From a virus: 64,000 nt of DNA. How positions within the stretch are numbered: position 1 is the stretch's first letter; each line of letters opens with the position of its first letter. A program made the position numbers and the translations under genes. This document shows, in pieces, positions 32,600-40,540 of the stretch. The notes under the pieces were generated by a model. It ran no database searches, was not told where the DNA came from, and saw only the letters and a program-made list of their open reading frames with translations. Location: positions 1-64,000 of IMG/VR virus record IMGVR_UViG_3300035698_018475; one strand, 5' to 3'.

Positions 32600-33088
32600 A
32601 TGAGTAAGTTTCAAGAGTTACACAAGGTGGTAAAAGAATCAGTTACTTTATCAGAAGCCACAGGGGAGTGGGCATCCCAGTGGTATAAGTGGATAGATCA
32701 AGAACAAGACACTGGAGAGTTATGGGAAATCTATGATTCTATCACCGGTGCGGCAGGGAGGGAATTTCCTGAAGATACTGCTGATATGGATATCACTAAA
32801 CTTCGTGTGGCATTGAAGAAGGCTGTGAGTGGTATGGATGAGGAGGAGTTGGAAGATAAGTTTCCCGGAGAGATCGGGGCTAAAAAGGAGAAGGTTATAA
32901 CCTTATCTAAAATATTGGATTCTATCTTTAAGAGTATCTTGGAGTCCGATGTTGATGGGGTTATAGATCAGTATAATGAGTTTTTTGGGACTAATTATAC
33001 TGCACAAGATGTACAACGGGATGTTGAAAGTTTCGTAGATTATGCTGAACAGAAGGGTATAACTCCACCTTATAGTGAGGAGGGGTAA
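32600..33088 (+). CDS. probable packaged protein with shared leader and LSE-AT site
   Basis: A 162-residue acidic protein. Starts MSKFQELHKVVKESV and has LSE followed by ATGEW at residues 17-23, matching the LxE-AT motif at the proposed capsid-protein cleavage site. AAGGAG precedes the start. The body is helical; function unknown. Confidence 0.6.
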   Translation: MSKFQELHKVVKESVTLSEATGEWASQWYKWIDQEQDTGELWEIYDSITGAAGREFPEDTADMDITKLRVALKKAVSGMDEEELEDKFPGEIGAKKEKVITLSKILDSIFKSILESDVDGVIDQYNEFFGTNYTAQDVQRDVESFVDYAEQKGITPPYSEEG

Positions 33089-33091
33089 CTA

Positions 33092-33475
33092 ATGTCTGTA
33101 CAAGCTGATAAAGTCTATGCCCGATTGCAGGAAGTAAGGAAGTACTGTATACCTCAGGATGATTCCGTACTTAGTACAATACTTCGCGACATGTTTGTGG
33201 AATATCAGGCTGGGAATTACCAACGGGTGGAAGAGTGGTTAAAGTCTTTTACCACACAAGAACAACTGATGGCCCGGTTAATAGTTAAGTTGAAGGATAA
33301 AGCAGTGTATAAGACTTTGAAAGCCTTATCAGAGGGTAGGGTGGAACACACTCCTACAGCTTTGAAGGGTCTATTCAGTTTAGGCACACATATAGCGATA
33401 GAATTAGAACAAGGGAATAAAAAGTTTGGTATGCTGCTTCCCCCATTATATAATAAGATAGGAAAGCTGATTTAG
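33092..33475 (+). CDS. hypothetical helical protein
   Basis: A 127-residue protein, mostly helical, with no leader like its neighbours. Starts three bases after the previous stop. Not recognised. Confidence 0.55.
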   Translation: MSVQADKVYARLQEVRKYCIPQDDSVLSTILRDMFVEYQAGNYQRVEEWLKSFTTQEQLMARLIVKLKDKAVYKTLKALSEGRVEHTPTALKGLFSLGTHIAIELEQGNKKFGMLLPPLYNKIGKLI

Positions 33476-33490
33476 TTAAGGAGTACACAG

Positions 33491-33847
33491 ATGAATAAGT
33501 TCCAAGGCATTCATCAAGCGGTAAAAAATGAAGTAAGTATCAAAGAGCAGGGAGGAGGGGAAGATTATGAAGATGTTATCCGGGGATCAGAAGAAGAGTT
33601 TGCAGCCAGATCTGGTGGAGAGTTCCCCGGTGAAGATGATAATACTATTAGTAAGATCATAAGTATTATCTCTAATCAGCTCAGGGATAGTACTTTCAGG
33701 CAGGATATAGAGGAGATACTGGCAGAAGATCTGGGGTTTGGTTATGAGAAAGCCGAAGGAGTGGTAGGTAAAGTACTAGAAATTGTTGTCGCCAGGATGG
33801 GTTCTAGTATGTTCCGGGAAGATATAGAGGAATTGTACCATGAATGA
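33491..33847 (+). CDS. probable packaged protein with shared leader
   Basis: A 118-residue protein starting MNKFQGIHQAVKNEVS, the third clear copy of this leader. IKE followed by QGGG (17-23) fits an [I/V]xE-Q site. The rest is acidic with two related helical blocks (SNQLRDSTFRQDIEEIL and VARMGSSMFREDIEELY), suggesting an internal duplication. Confidence 0.6.
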   Translation: MNKFQGIHQAVKNEVSIKEQGGGEDYEDVIRGSEEEFAARSGGEFPGEDDNTISKIISIISNQLRDSTFRQDIEEILAEDLGFGYEKAEGVVGKVLEIVVARMGSSMFREDIEELYHE

Positions 33848-34061
33848 TTTATTGGATAAAACCATACCGGATAAGCATCAACCTATACAAGAGGCAGATA
33901 AGGGTCAGGATGAGTGGCAAGCTGAGAAGGTCCTGACCTATATCCGGGATCTACTACAGGCAGCGGGCAAGGAAGATCTGGTGGTGGCCATGGAGGGTAC
34001 AGAGTTGCTACTAAAAGCACAGGGTAAGGTGTTCAAGGTGAATGTTGAAAAGGTGTTATAA
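33840..34061 (+). CDS. small hypothetical protein
   Basis: Seventy-three residues, overlapping the gene before by eight bases. Acidic start, then LLKAQGKVFKVNVEKVL at the end. Not recognised. Confidence 0.5.
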   Translation: MNDLLDKTIPDKHQPIQEADKGQDEWQAEKVLTYIRDLLQAAGKEDLVVAMEGTELLLKAQGKVFKVNVEKVL

Positions 34062-34168
34062 TGTTTAGTAAATCATGCCAGTGGAGCAAATTTCTGCTGA
34101 TGCGTGTGTGGCAGGAAGTGGTGGCTGGTTGGTTTGGTGTGACTGGTCATCACTTCTATATTAAGTAA
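34061..34168 (+). CDS. very small protein, possible
   Basis: Thirty-five residues from ATG 34061, overlapping the previous stop by one base, with AAAAGG upstream. Trp-rich (MFSKSCQWSKF start). It fills the only gap here, but may not be expressed. Confidence 0.35.
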   Translation: MFSKSCQWSKFLLMRVWQEVVAGWFGVTGHHFYIK

Positions 34169-34189
34169 GTAAGTTTAAGGAGCTTTGAT

Positions 34190-34540
34190 ATGGCTGGGAC
34201 ATTGGACAATATCACAGGCCCTTTGATGAAGTCTATTTCTCGGGTGAGAATAGAGTTTAGTGGTACTACTCTGTCTGAAATAGTGGCAGGAGTAGCTGGT
34301 GAGAGAGTTAAGGTCTTCAAGATGATGATCTCAGTAGATACTTCCTGTGAGATCGCACTAAGATCTGGAACAGGGAATGATATTTTTACTCTTCATGCCG
34401 GTGATAACTGGGGCCAGATTCTGCAGGGATCTGAGAAAAACCCTGTTATTGTCTCTAATGTCAGTAATAGTCTTACCATACAGGCCGATACGGTGGGTAT
34501 TAGTGGTAATGTTTATGTTGAGTATTTGGTAGAGTCATAA
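34190..34540 (+). CDS. small beta-sandwich-like protein, paralogue 1 (fibre-associated)
   Basis: A 116-residue beta-rich protein. It shares a run of positions with the protein at 37846: I-S-x-D near the middle, RxGT, HAG-x-x-WG, then T-IQAD and NVY near the end. Each copy lies directly before a large fibre-like gene, so it may anchor, cap or decorate that fibre or the head. The stop and the next start overlap by one base. Confidence 0.6.
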   Translation: MAGTLDNITGPLMKSISRVRIEFSGTTLSEIVAGVAGERVKVFKMMISVDTSCEIALRSGTGNDIFTLHAGDNWGQILQGSEKNPVIVSNVSNSLTIQADTVGISGNVYVEYLVES

Positions 34541-36627
34541 TGTACTCAAACTATAAATACAAAAAGCAGATAAGTCTCACAGGAGAGTCCGGTGCCGGAA
34601 CCGGTTATCAGGTCAAACTTCTCATTGCAAAGACTTCTGCTGCAGTGGGAGAAGATCTTGATCTAGATGGTCACTGTAAAGATGACTTTTCTGATATTCG
34701 TTTCACGAATTCTGTGGAAGATACTGCACTTAGCTATTGGATCGAATCCATAGTAGATTCAGGTGGTACTAAGTTAGCCACTGTTTGGGTAAAAGTGGGG
34801 GATGACCTTAGTTCTGGAACTGTCGATATCTATATCTACTACAGTCGTTCCATAGCGGTATCTGAAAGTAGTGGAACAAATACGTTTGAGCAGTTTGGTA
34901 TTGGTGCTCAATCTTTGGTCTCTCAGGATAACCCTTATCAGAATATTGTAGTACAGAATGATAACACCCAGCTTACTCTCAACCATGAAATAGTTGGTTC
35001 TGGTGAGCTTCATCCAAACGTGATCCACTTCCCGGATGGTCTGGATGGGTATACCTACTGGATGTTCTATACTCCCTATCCGGATGATAATGATGAGGAT
35101 GTTTGGCTTGAGCGATCAAATGATGGAATTACTTGGACAAAGTCAGGTGTTTCTAACCCCATAATTGCACATGGTGGTGGTGGGTGGATGGATACTCACC
35201 TTGCCGATCCCGATGTAATTTATGTCGAAGAGTATGACAAATTTTTCTGCGTCTTTGTTGGCACGGATGGCACGGATTATCAGATAGGGCTTGCTTATTC
35301 TGATACCGGCGATGGAACTACCTGGACGGTCTTAGGTGTACTGGTTGATGGTACTGAGGCCTGGGAGTTAGATAGTGTTGGTAATAAGGGGATCGTTTGT
35401 CCGGCTCTCTGGTTTGATACTACACAGCTAAAGTTTCATATTTGGTATACATGTCCCGATGAAGTTGTGGGTATTCCGGGTAATAGCAGAAAACTCTGTC
35501 ATGCAACTTTTACCTGGGTAGATACTGAGGGATCAGAGGCAGTGGCTAATTTTACACGAATCGGTGGCGATTTTATATTTTATCCTGACGCAGATGCTGA
35601 CTTCCAGGCTGGTTTGGGACATGTTGATGTGTGGTACGATCCGGATGATGCTTCTTATCCGTTCTATATGTATGCGGTTCGGGCCGTTGTAAATAAGCTC
35701 GCAACTAATCATTGGGAACTGGCTCTCTTTCGTTCTGCTGATGGGACGACTTGGTCCTATGTGGGGTCCGTAATGAAGCGATTGGCTCAATTGTGGGGTA
35801 ATCGTTTTATCTACCGTACCTGTGTGATGACACAAGGAAATGGTGAGGTTTACAAAGGTGACGATGATGAGATAACCATATTCTTCTCTTGTGCTAATTG
35901 TGTAGATCCTTACTCACCTTCTATCGGTATTGCCAACAGTTTAGCATCAAGACAAGTGTATTCCCTAGATACTGATGTCTGGTCTATATTATCCCAAGAG
36001 GCTGGTGCTTACCTTTCGACCTACGGTTCAAATGGTGGGGTGTTGCTTTATGGAGGGGCTGACACAAAAGAGATATGTCTTAAAGGGCAGGGACATACCC
36101 ACGGTCACGCTGCTCGTTGGCAAGGTGTGTTTTCCAATACGGCAGGTGCGAGTCAAATAAGTGCTGTTGGCTGGTTTGATGGTGTGGAAACAACAGCAGC
36201 CGCAAAGCAGAATGTACTGGAATCTGTGCATGGAACGGAGTATGCTTTGGCAGCCGACGGTACTAACTTTGGTCTTGATACGATTACCGGTGTACTTACT
36301 GTAAGTAGTCGGGCAATCTGGGAAATTCAATGTTTTGGTGATGCTGCTTCTCCATCGACCATAATGATTCAGAATGGTGTTGATCTTACAGCAAGCATAC
36401 CTGATGCTGAAGATGAGTGTTTCACTGCTCCACCTTCTTGGTACACTAAGCTATTCTGTCGGGATGAAGAAAACACAGCGTTCTTGATTGTTGATTGGTA
36501 TTTGATACGAAAGGTAGTGGCTACTGAACCGAGTTTTGACGAAGCTGGTGAAGAAGAGCGTATAGCACAGCAGATAGGATGGGGTAGTTGGTGGCCTAAG
36601 GCATCTTATATGGGTGCTGGTGGTTAG
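34540..36627 (+). CDS. fibre-like protein with DUF2341 and beta-propeller-like region
   Basis: A 695-residue protein. Residues 1-115 match the pattern of DUF2341 (YKKQISL, FSDIRFTN, YWIES, DIYIYY), a jelly-roll found on many extracellular proteins. Residues about 140-470 show blades like five-bladed propellers of GH43/GH32 type (YWMFYTP, DPDVIYVEEYDKFFCVFVG, and repeated W-x-x-S segments). The C-terminus is another beta domain. It probably binds or cuts surface sugars as a tail or head fibre. Its codon use differs from the flanking genes, suggesting acquisition. Confidence 0.6.
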   Translation: MYSNYKYKKQISLTGESGAGTGYQVKLLIAKTSAAVGEDLDLDGHCKDDFSDIRFTNSVEDTALSYWIESIVDSGGTKLATVWVKVGDDLSSGTVDIYIYYSRSIAVSESSGTNTFEQFGIGAQSLVSQDNPYQNIVVQNDNTQLTLNHEIVGSGELHPNVIHFPDGLDGYTYWMFYTPYPDDNDEDVWLERSNDGITWTKSGVSNPIIAHGGGGWMDTHLADPDVIYVEEYDKFFCVFVGTDGTDYQIGLAYSDTGDGTTWTVLGVLVDGTEAWELDSVGNKGIVCPALWFDTTQLKFHIWYTCPDEVVGIPGNSRKLCHATFTWVDTEGSEAVANFTRIGGDFIFYPDADADFQAGLGHVDVWYDPDDASYPFYMYAVRAVVNKLATNHWELALFRSADGTTWSYVGSVMKRLAQLWGNRFIYRTCVMTQGNGEVYKGDDDEITIFFSCANCVDPYSPSIGIANSLASRQVYSLDTDVWSILSQEAGAYLSTYGSNGGVLLYGGADTKEICLKGQGHTHGHAARWQGVFSNTAGASQISAVGWFDGVETTAAAKQNVLESVHGTEYALAADGTNFGLDTITGVLTVSSRAIWEIQCFGDAASPSTIMIQNGVDLTASIPDAEDECFTAPPSWYTKLFCRDEENTAFLIVDWYLIRKVVATEPSFDEAGEEERIAQQIGWGSWWPKASYMGAGG

Positions 36628-36679
36628 TGTTTGTTTATGAAAGATAAGGTAAAAGTTACTTTTTATAGGAGATTGACAA

Positions 36680-37540
36680 ATGATTGATCCGAAGAAAATC
36701 ATGGAAAGCGTTGATAAAAACACCTCACGGGATTTCGGTGTATTTATCATGAAGTATGGTAATCAGGTGTATAACATCCAGGAATCCCGTTACTGGGAGC
36801 AACGTGAGAAAGCGTTGGAAGAAGCCAAGGCAATCACTCCACCGGCGAACTGTTATGTGGAAGTCAGGGAGAAGATCGATGGAACTTTCTTGCATGAGAA
36901 GAGTTCGTTATGGAGATCTGACAGAGTGGCAGAGGGTTCAGGTAAGGGTGACTATGGGCTAAACCCGGATACTACCTCTGCGGGCCCGAAAGAGACCGAT
37001 ACTCCCAAGGAAATTTCTCACGGTATAACCGATGGGGATAAGCTCAAACCTGAGACGGCCCCAAATGAAGGTGGGAAAAGTACCGTTGGTGCAGTGGTTA
37101 AGAGTAAGAACCTCACTCCGAAACCTAAGGGCTCCGGTGGTGGGGACAACTCGGGTGGTACAGAAGGTGGGGGCCAAACCGGGAAGCTACCTCTGAAGAA
37201 AGAGAAGGCTCCCAATGAGTCCCGCCAAAAAGTGGATGAAGGTACTCCCGAGTCCAAGTATGGTGGGGCAATAGCCAAAGCTGATAATATTATGACAGCG
37301 GCTAAGAAGGCTTATGATGACGCAAAAACCGCTCATAAGAAGGCAGTTGGTGCTGCGAGAGATACTTTGGCGAAGGATAAGGCTGCAGCCAAGAAGAATA
37401 AGAAGAAAACTAAGGAAGGTAAGGTCCCTGCATCCCCTTCAACAGATCCGGAGGGCACTCTGGTTAAGAAGTTGACCGAAGAAGAAGAGGGAGATCTTCC
37501 CGGTGAAGAAGAGAGGGAAGAACAGGACCCAAAAGAATAG
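36680..37540 (+). CDS. basic, low-complexity probable virion protein
   Basis: A 286-residue protein in three parts: a folded start (1-75) with IQE at 33-35, a Gly/Pro/Lys/Thr-rich disordered middle, and an Ala/Lys-rich helix (about 200-250) recalling histone H1 tails, then an acidic end. The Ala/Lys part could bind DNA in the capsid. AGGAG precedes the start. Confidence 0.55.
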   Translation: MIDPKKIMESVDKNTSRDFGVFIMKYGNQVYNIQESRYWEQREKALEEAKAITPPANCYVEVREKIDGTFLHEKSSLWRSDRVAEGSGKGDYGLNPDTTSAGPKETDTPKEISHGITDGDKLKPETAPNEGGKSTVGAVVKSKNLTPKPKGSGGGDNSGGTEGGGQTGKLPLKKEKAPNESRQKVDEGTPESKYGGAIAKADNIMTAAKKAYDDAKTAHKKAVGAARDTLAKDKAAAKKNKKKTKEGKVPASPSTDPEGTLVKKLTEEEEGDLPGEEEREEQDPKE

Positions 37541-37578
37541 GGGCTACTCCCGGAGAAGAAGGTGGTAGCCCTACTGAA

Positions 37579-37839
37579 ATGGATCATTCCGAACTTACAA
37601 GTATAATACGACAAATGGCTTTCCTTGCTGGTCAGGGACATTCTGAAGAGTGGGTAAGAAATTTGGTATTAGCCGTTGCTTCTGATAACAATTTAGAACT
37701 TAGTTCTACAGAACAACAAGAGGTCATGAAAGGTTGGCAGGAGGATCTTGCTATGTACTTGGGTTTGGAGGATGATACTGATAATGGGGAAGGTGCTGAA
37801 GGGTTTGAAGTAACAAGATTTGGAGAAGAAGAAGACTAA
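37579..37839 (+). CDS. small acidic hypothetical protein
   Basis: Eighty-six residues, a helical core (SEEWVRNLVLAVASDN) with a long acidic tail. Not recognised. Confidence 0.5.
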   Translation: MDHSELTSIIRQMAFLAGQGHSEEWVRNLVLAVASDNNLELSSTEQQEVMKGWQEDLAMYLGLEDDTDNGEGAEGFEVTRFGEEED

Positions 37840-37845
37840 CCACTT

Positions 37846-38202
37846 ATGGCACTACAGGATATAAATCTGTCTTACCTGGGATTAGTCAAGCAATTGTATG
37901 TCCCTATAACAAGTAATGTTCTCCTAACCTTGGTGGAGGGGGAATTAGATTACAGGATTTGGATATGGAGGTTTGAGATATCGAGTGATGTACCGGCCAA
38001 GTTCATCATAAGAACTGGGACTAACCAGATATTCAACATGCACGCAGGCCAAAAGTGGGGTCATGTGGATCCATCAGAATCCAGATCACCCCGGTATATA
38101 ACAAATGATGGCGAAGATTTTACTATACAGGCTGATAAGGCCGTATTGGATGCAAATGTGTATCTCCAATGGCAGTTGAGAAGGGTAGAACCTTTAGAGT
38201 AG
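37846..38202 (+). CDS. small beta-sandwich-like protein, paralogue 2 (fibre-associated)
   Basis: A 118-residue protein related to the one at 34190: IWRFEISSD, RTGTNQIFNMHAGQKWG and TIQAD then NVYLQW line up in order and spacing. It precedes the fibre-like gene at 38209, so the pair (small protein, fibre) is present twice. Confidence 0.6.
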   Translation: MALQDINLSYLGLVKQLYVPITSNVLLTLVEGELDYRIWIWRFEISSDVPAKFIIRTGTNQIFNMHAGQKWGHVDPSESRSPRYITNDGEDFTIQADKAVLDANVYLQWQLRRVEPLE

Positions 38203-38208
38203 TAACAT

Positions 38209-39537
38209 ATGGAAATACCTTCACTATTATTGCCCAGAGTATCCTTACCACTGATAATCACTGGTGGTATCATAGGGCTATCTTACGATACCACCCAATT
38301 TGAATTGGTGACTAATGAGCTGCATCTACAGCATCACACTATAACTCCCGGTTCAGTGACTATCACCCAACCACTTACAGTTCAGGGTGATCTAATCACG
38401 AATGGACAATTGAATGTTATATCAGTTTCAACTCCTCAATTTACTCTAACCAATGGGGCCACCACTGCAACTTTTGCATTAGATGTCGTTGGAGATCTTA
38501 CTATTAACCCATCAGGGAACGAGCTTTCCATTGAGGCTGATGTTAATTTGGGGGGTAGTGGAATAACGGCTGCTATAGGGCAATTTACGACGAATTTATT
38601 AGCGGAAAATCTTGATGTTGATACTTTGAATCTGAATGGAAATGTAATTTCTGATAGTACAGGAACAATAAGTTTTGATGATGAGATTCTTACTACTACG
38701 GGACGAATAGGTATTGGGACTGTTCCTCTTGCTAGTTCATTGTTACATATAAAATATGGTAGTGCAGGGGGCTATCCCGCATGGTTAGAATGGGATAAAA
38801 ATATAATAGAAAGTAGTGGAGCATCCGTATTAACATTACTAAGCCCTAATACAGGTGGGGGTTGGATAGTTTTTGCAGACCCACAGAATAGAGATAGTGG
38901 GGCAATAGGTTATATTCACAGCACAAACCAAATGAGATTCTATACCCTTGGCACTCAACGAGTCACAATCCTCAGTACGGGACTGGTTGGGATCAATGAT
39001 ACAACACCAAGTTACACATTAGATGTTAATGGAACTTTCCGAGTAGCAGGGGTGAGTATTTTTGAGGAAGACTTCTATTTTAGTGGTGACAGTTCTGGAT
39101 TACCTTACGGTTCTTGTTCTTGTTATGAGATAGGTTGGACACAGGTAGCAGCCGTGAATACCTGGTATAATGTAATTGATGCGGGTTTTATAAGTGGTTT
39201 ACTAAATAATGTGACTCATGATGGAAATGGGAAGCTAACTGTTAGTAAAGCAGGGATATATAAAGTCATTGTAAGTTTGGATCTTGAGGTTAATGCTGTA
39301 AATAATCATGTAGAAATAGGTTTTGAAGTAAGTAATAGTGGGAGTGCAGTCACAGAGGGAATAGTGTGTACGGAAACAAAGTTTGCAAACGAAGAACATC
39401 AAATGGCTACAACTGCACTATTAGATTTAGCTGAAAATGCTACAATAGAATTATGTATAAGGACAACTGATGCGGGAAACCCCACTATTAAATTAGAGTG
39501 TGTAAGTATGAATTGTATTCAAATAGGTGGAACTTAA
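38209..39537 (+). CDS. fibre-like protein with C1q-like C-terminus
   Basis: A 442-residue protein rich in Thr, Asn, Ile and Val with beta-repeat pieces such as GDLTINPSGNELSIEADVN, then typical phage fibre phrases (RIGIGTVP, GLVGINDTTPSYTLDVNG). The last 140 residues run as a jelly-roll of C1q/TNF type (TWYNVIDAGF, GKLTVSKAGIYKVIVSLDL), often the trimeric tip of a fibre. Confidence 0.65.
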   Translation: MEIPSLLLPRVSLPLIITGGIIGLSYDTTQFELVTNELHLQHHTITPGSVTITQPLTVQGDLITNGQLNVISVSTPQFTLTNGATTATFALDVVGDLTINPSGNELSIEADVNLGGSGITAAIGQFTTNLLAENLDVDTLNLNGNVISDSTGTISFDDEILTTTGRIGIGTVPLASSLLHIKYGSAGGYPAWLEWDKNIIESSGASVLTLLSPNTGGGWIVFADPQNRDSGAIGYIHSTNQMRFYTLGTQRVTILSTGLVGINDTTPSYTLDVNGTFRVAGVSIFEEDFYFSGDSSGLPYGSCSCYEIGWTQVAAVNTWYNVIDAGFISGLLNNVTHDGNGKLTVSKAGIYKVIVSLDLEVNAVNNHVEIGFEVSNSGSAVTEGIVCTETKFANEEHQMATTALLDLAENATIELCIRTTDAGNPTIKLECVSMNCIQIGGT

Positions 39538-39559
39538 TGGACTTCAAGGAGCATAAGAT

Positions 39560-39799
39560 ATGGATATAATTTTTCGTATCCCAGATCAACATATAACTCG
39601 GGTAGTTGATGGCCTTCAAAAGCAATTTTTTAGTCTTGCCCCACCTGGAATTGATGCTAGTGGATTAACTAGTGCTAAACGTGCAAAAGAAGCAATACGA
39701 CTATGGATTATTCAATCGGTAAAAAGTTCAGAATATCAGGACGCTATGGATACTATTACTATTGATGTCCCAGATGATGTAGTGGAGAGTGATATTTAG
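39560..39799 (+). CDS. small hypothetical protein after the fibre gene
   Basis: Seventy-nine residues; AAGGAG upstream. Starts MDIIFRIPDQHITRVVDGL and ends in an acidic tail. Small helical proteins of this kind often follow phage fibre genes. Function unknown. Confidence 0.55.
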   Translation: MDIIFRIPDQHITRVVDGLQKQFFSLAPPGIDASGLTSAKRAKEAIRLWIIQSVKSSEYQDAMDTITIDVPDDVVESDI

Positions 39800-39820
39800 T
39801 TATTTAGAAGGAGAAGTATC

Positions 39821-40186
39821 ATGAGATTTACTTTTACTGATCGGATGATGGTTAATACCTTACTTCCCGGTCAAGGTAATATGCTTACCTTACGTTTAGT
39901 GAAGGACATAAGGGAGAAGTTTGATTTTTCCGTGGAAGAACTTGAGAAGTATAAAATAAATTCCAAGGAGAGTGGGAGAATAACCTGGGATCCTGCACTG
40001 GATGTTCATATAGAGTTCGATATTGATCTGACAAATTCGGAGATTGGATTTCTTAAAGATCGTGTGGGTGAGATGGATACAACCAGTTCTATCCCTTATA
40101 GTGCATTGGAATTGTGTGAAAAGATCAAAGCTCTTGAGGTGGAACAAAAAGAAGTAGTAGTAGAAGAAGGACCTAAGGTAGAGTGA
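39821..40186 (+). CDS. hypothetical protein of a widespread phage type
   Basis: A 121-residue protein with the order LLPGQGNMLTLRLVKDIREKFDF then EEL and GRITWDP. I have the impression of similar short proteins in many phages, always without a function. AGAAGGAG precedes ATG 39821. Confidence 0.6.
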   Translation: MRFTFTDRMMVNTLLPGQGNMLTLRLVKDIREKFDFSVEELEKYKINSKESGRITWDPALDVHIEFDIDLTNSEIGFLKDRVGEMDTTSSIPYSALELCEKIKALEVEQKEVVVEEGPKVE

Positions 40187-40539
40187 TGGCAAAACTGGGT
40201 TTTAGATATTATAATACTGGATCGAATATATACTTGGTCCTTGTTTATGGGAACAATCAGCATGTTCGGGCATTGGATAATGCTCTGGTGGATTACGACG
40301 TCGATGATTGGGAAGATTATGAACGGTATATGATTGAAATAGGGGATTACTTTTATGAGTATGAACTGCCCGCAGGCTTACTGGACGGTAATTACTCAGT
40401 TGATGTATTTGATGCCCTGGATAGTTTGGCTTACCCCACAGATCAAAAGGTAGGTCAGTTAATATTTGATTTGAAAGATGGGGAATTCCAGACTATAATA
40501 GTTGTTGTAGAAGGTATGGAAGATATTGGGAGTTGGTAA
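40186..40539 (+). CDS. small beta-rich protein, structural candidate
   Basis: A 117-residue protein from ATG 40186, overlapping the previous stop (ATGA). Beta pattern with many Tyr and Asp (GNYSVDVFDALDS near the end). Such small domains often serve as fibre or tail-tip adaptors; inferred from layout. Confidence 0.5.
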   Translation: MAKLGFRYYNTGSNIYLVLVYGNNQHVRALDNALVDYDVDDWEDYERYMIEIGDYFYEYELPAGLLDGNYSVDVFDALDSLAYPTDQKVGQLIFDLKDGEFQTIIVVVEGMEDIGSW

Positions 40540-40540
40540 T

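Noticed and set aside
34552-34559. T4-type late promoter TATAAATA
   Set aside because: It lies inside the first codons of a gene (Asn-Tyr-Lys-Tyr-Lys), and other matches (near 57816 and 59853) are also inside genes, as expected in AT-rich sequence.
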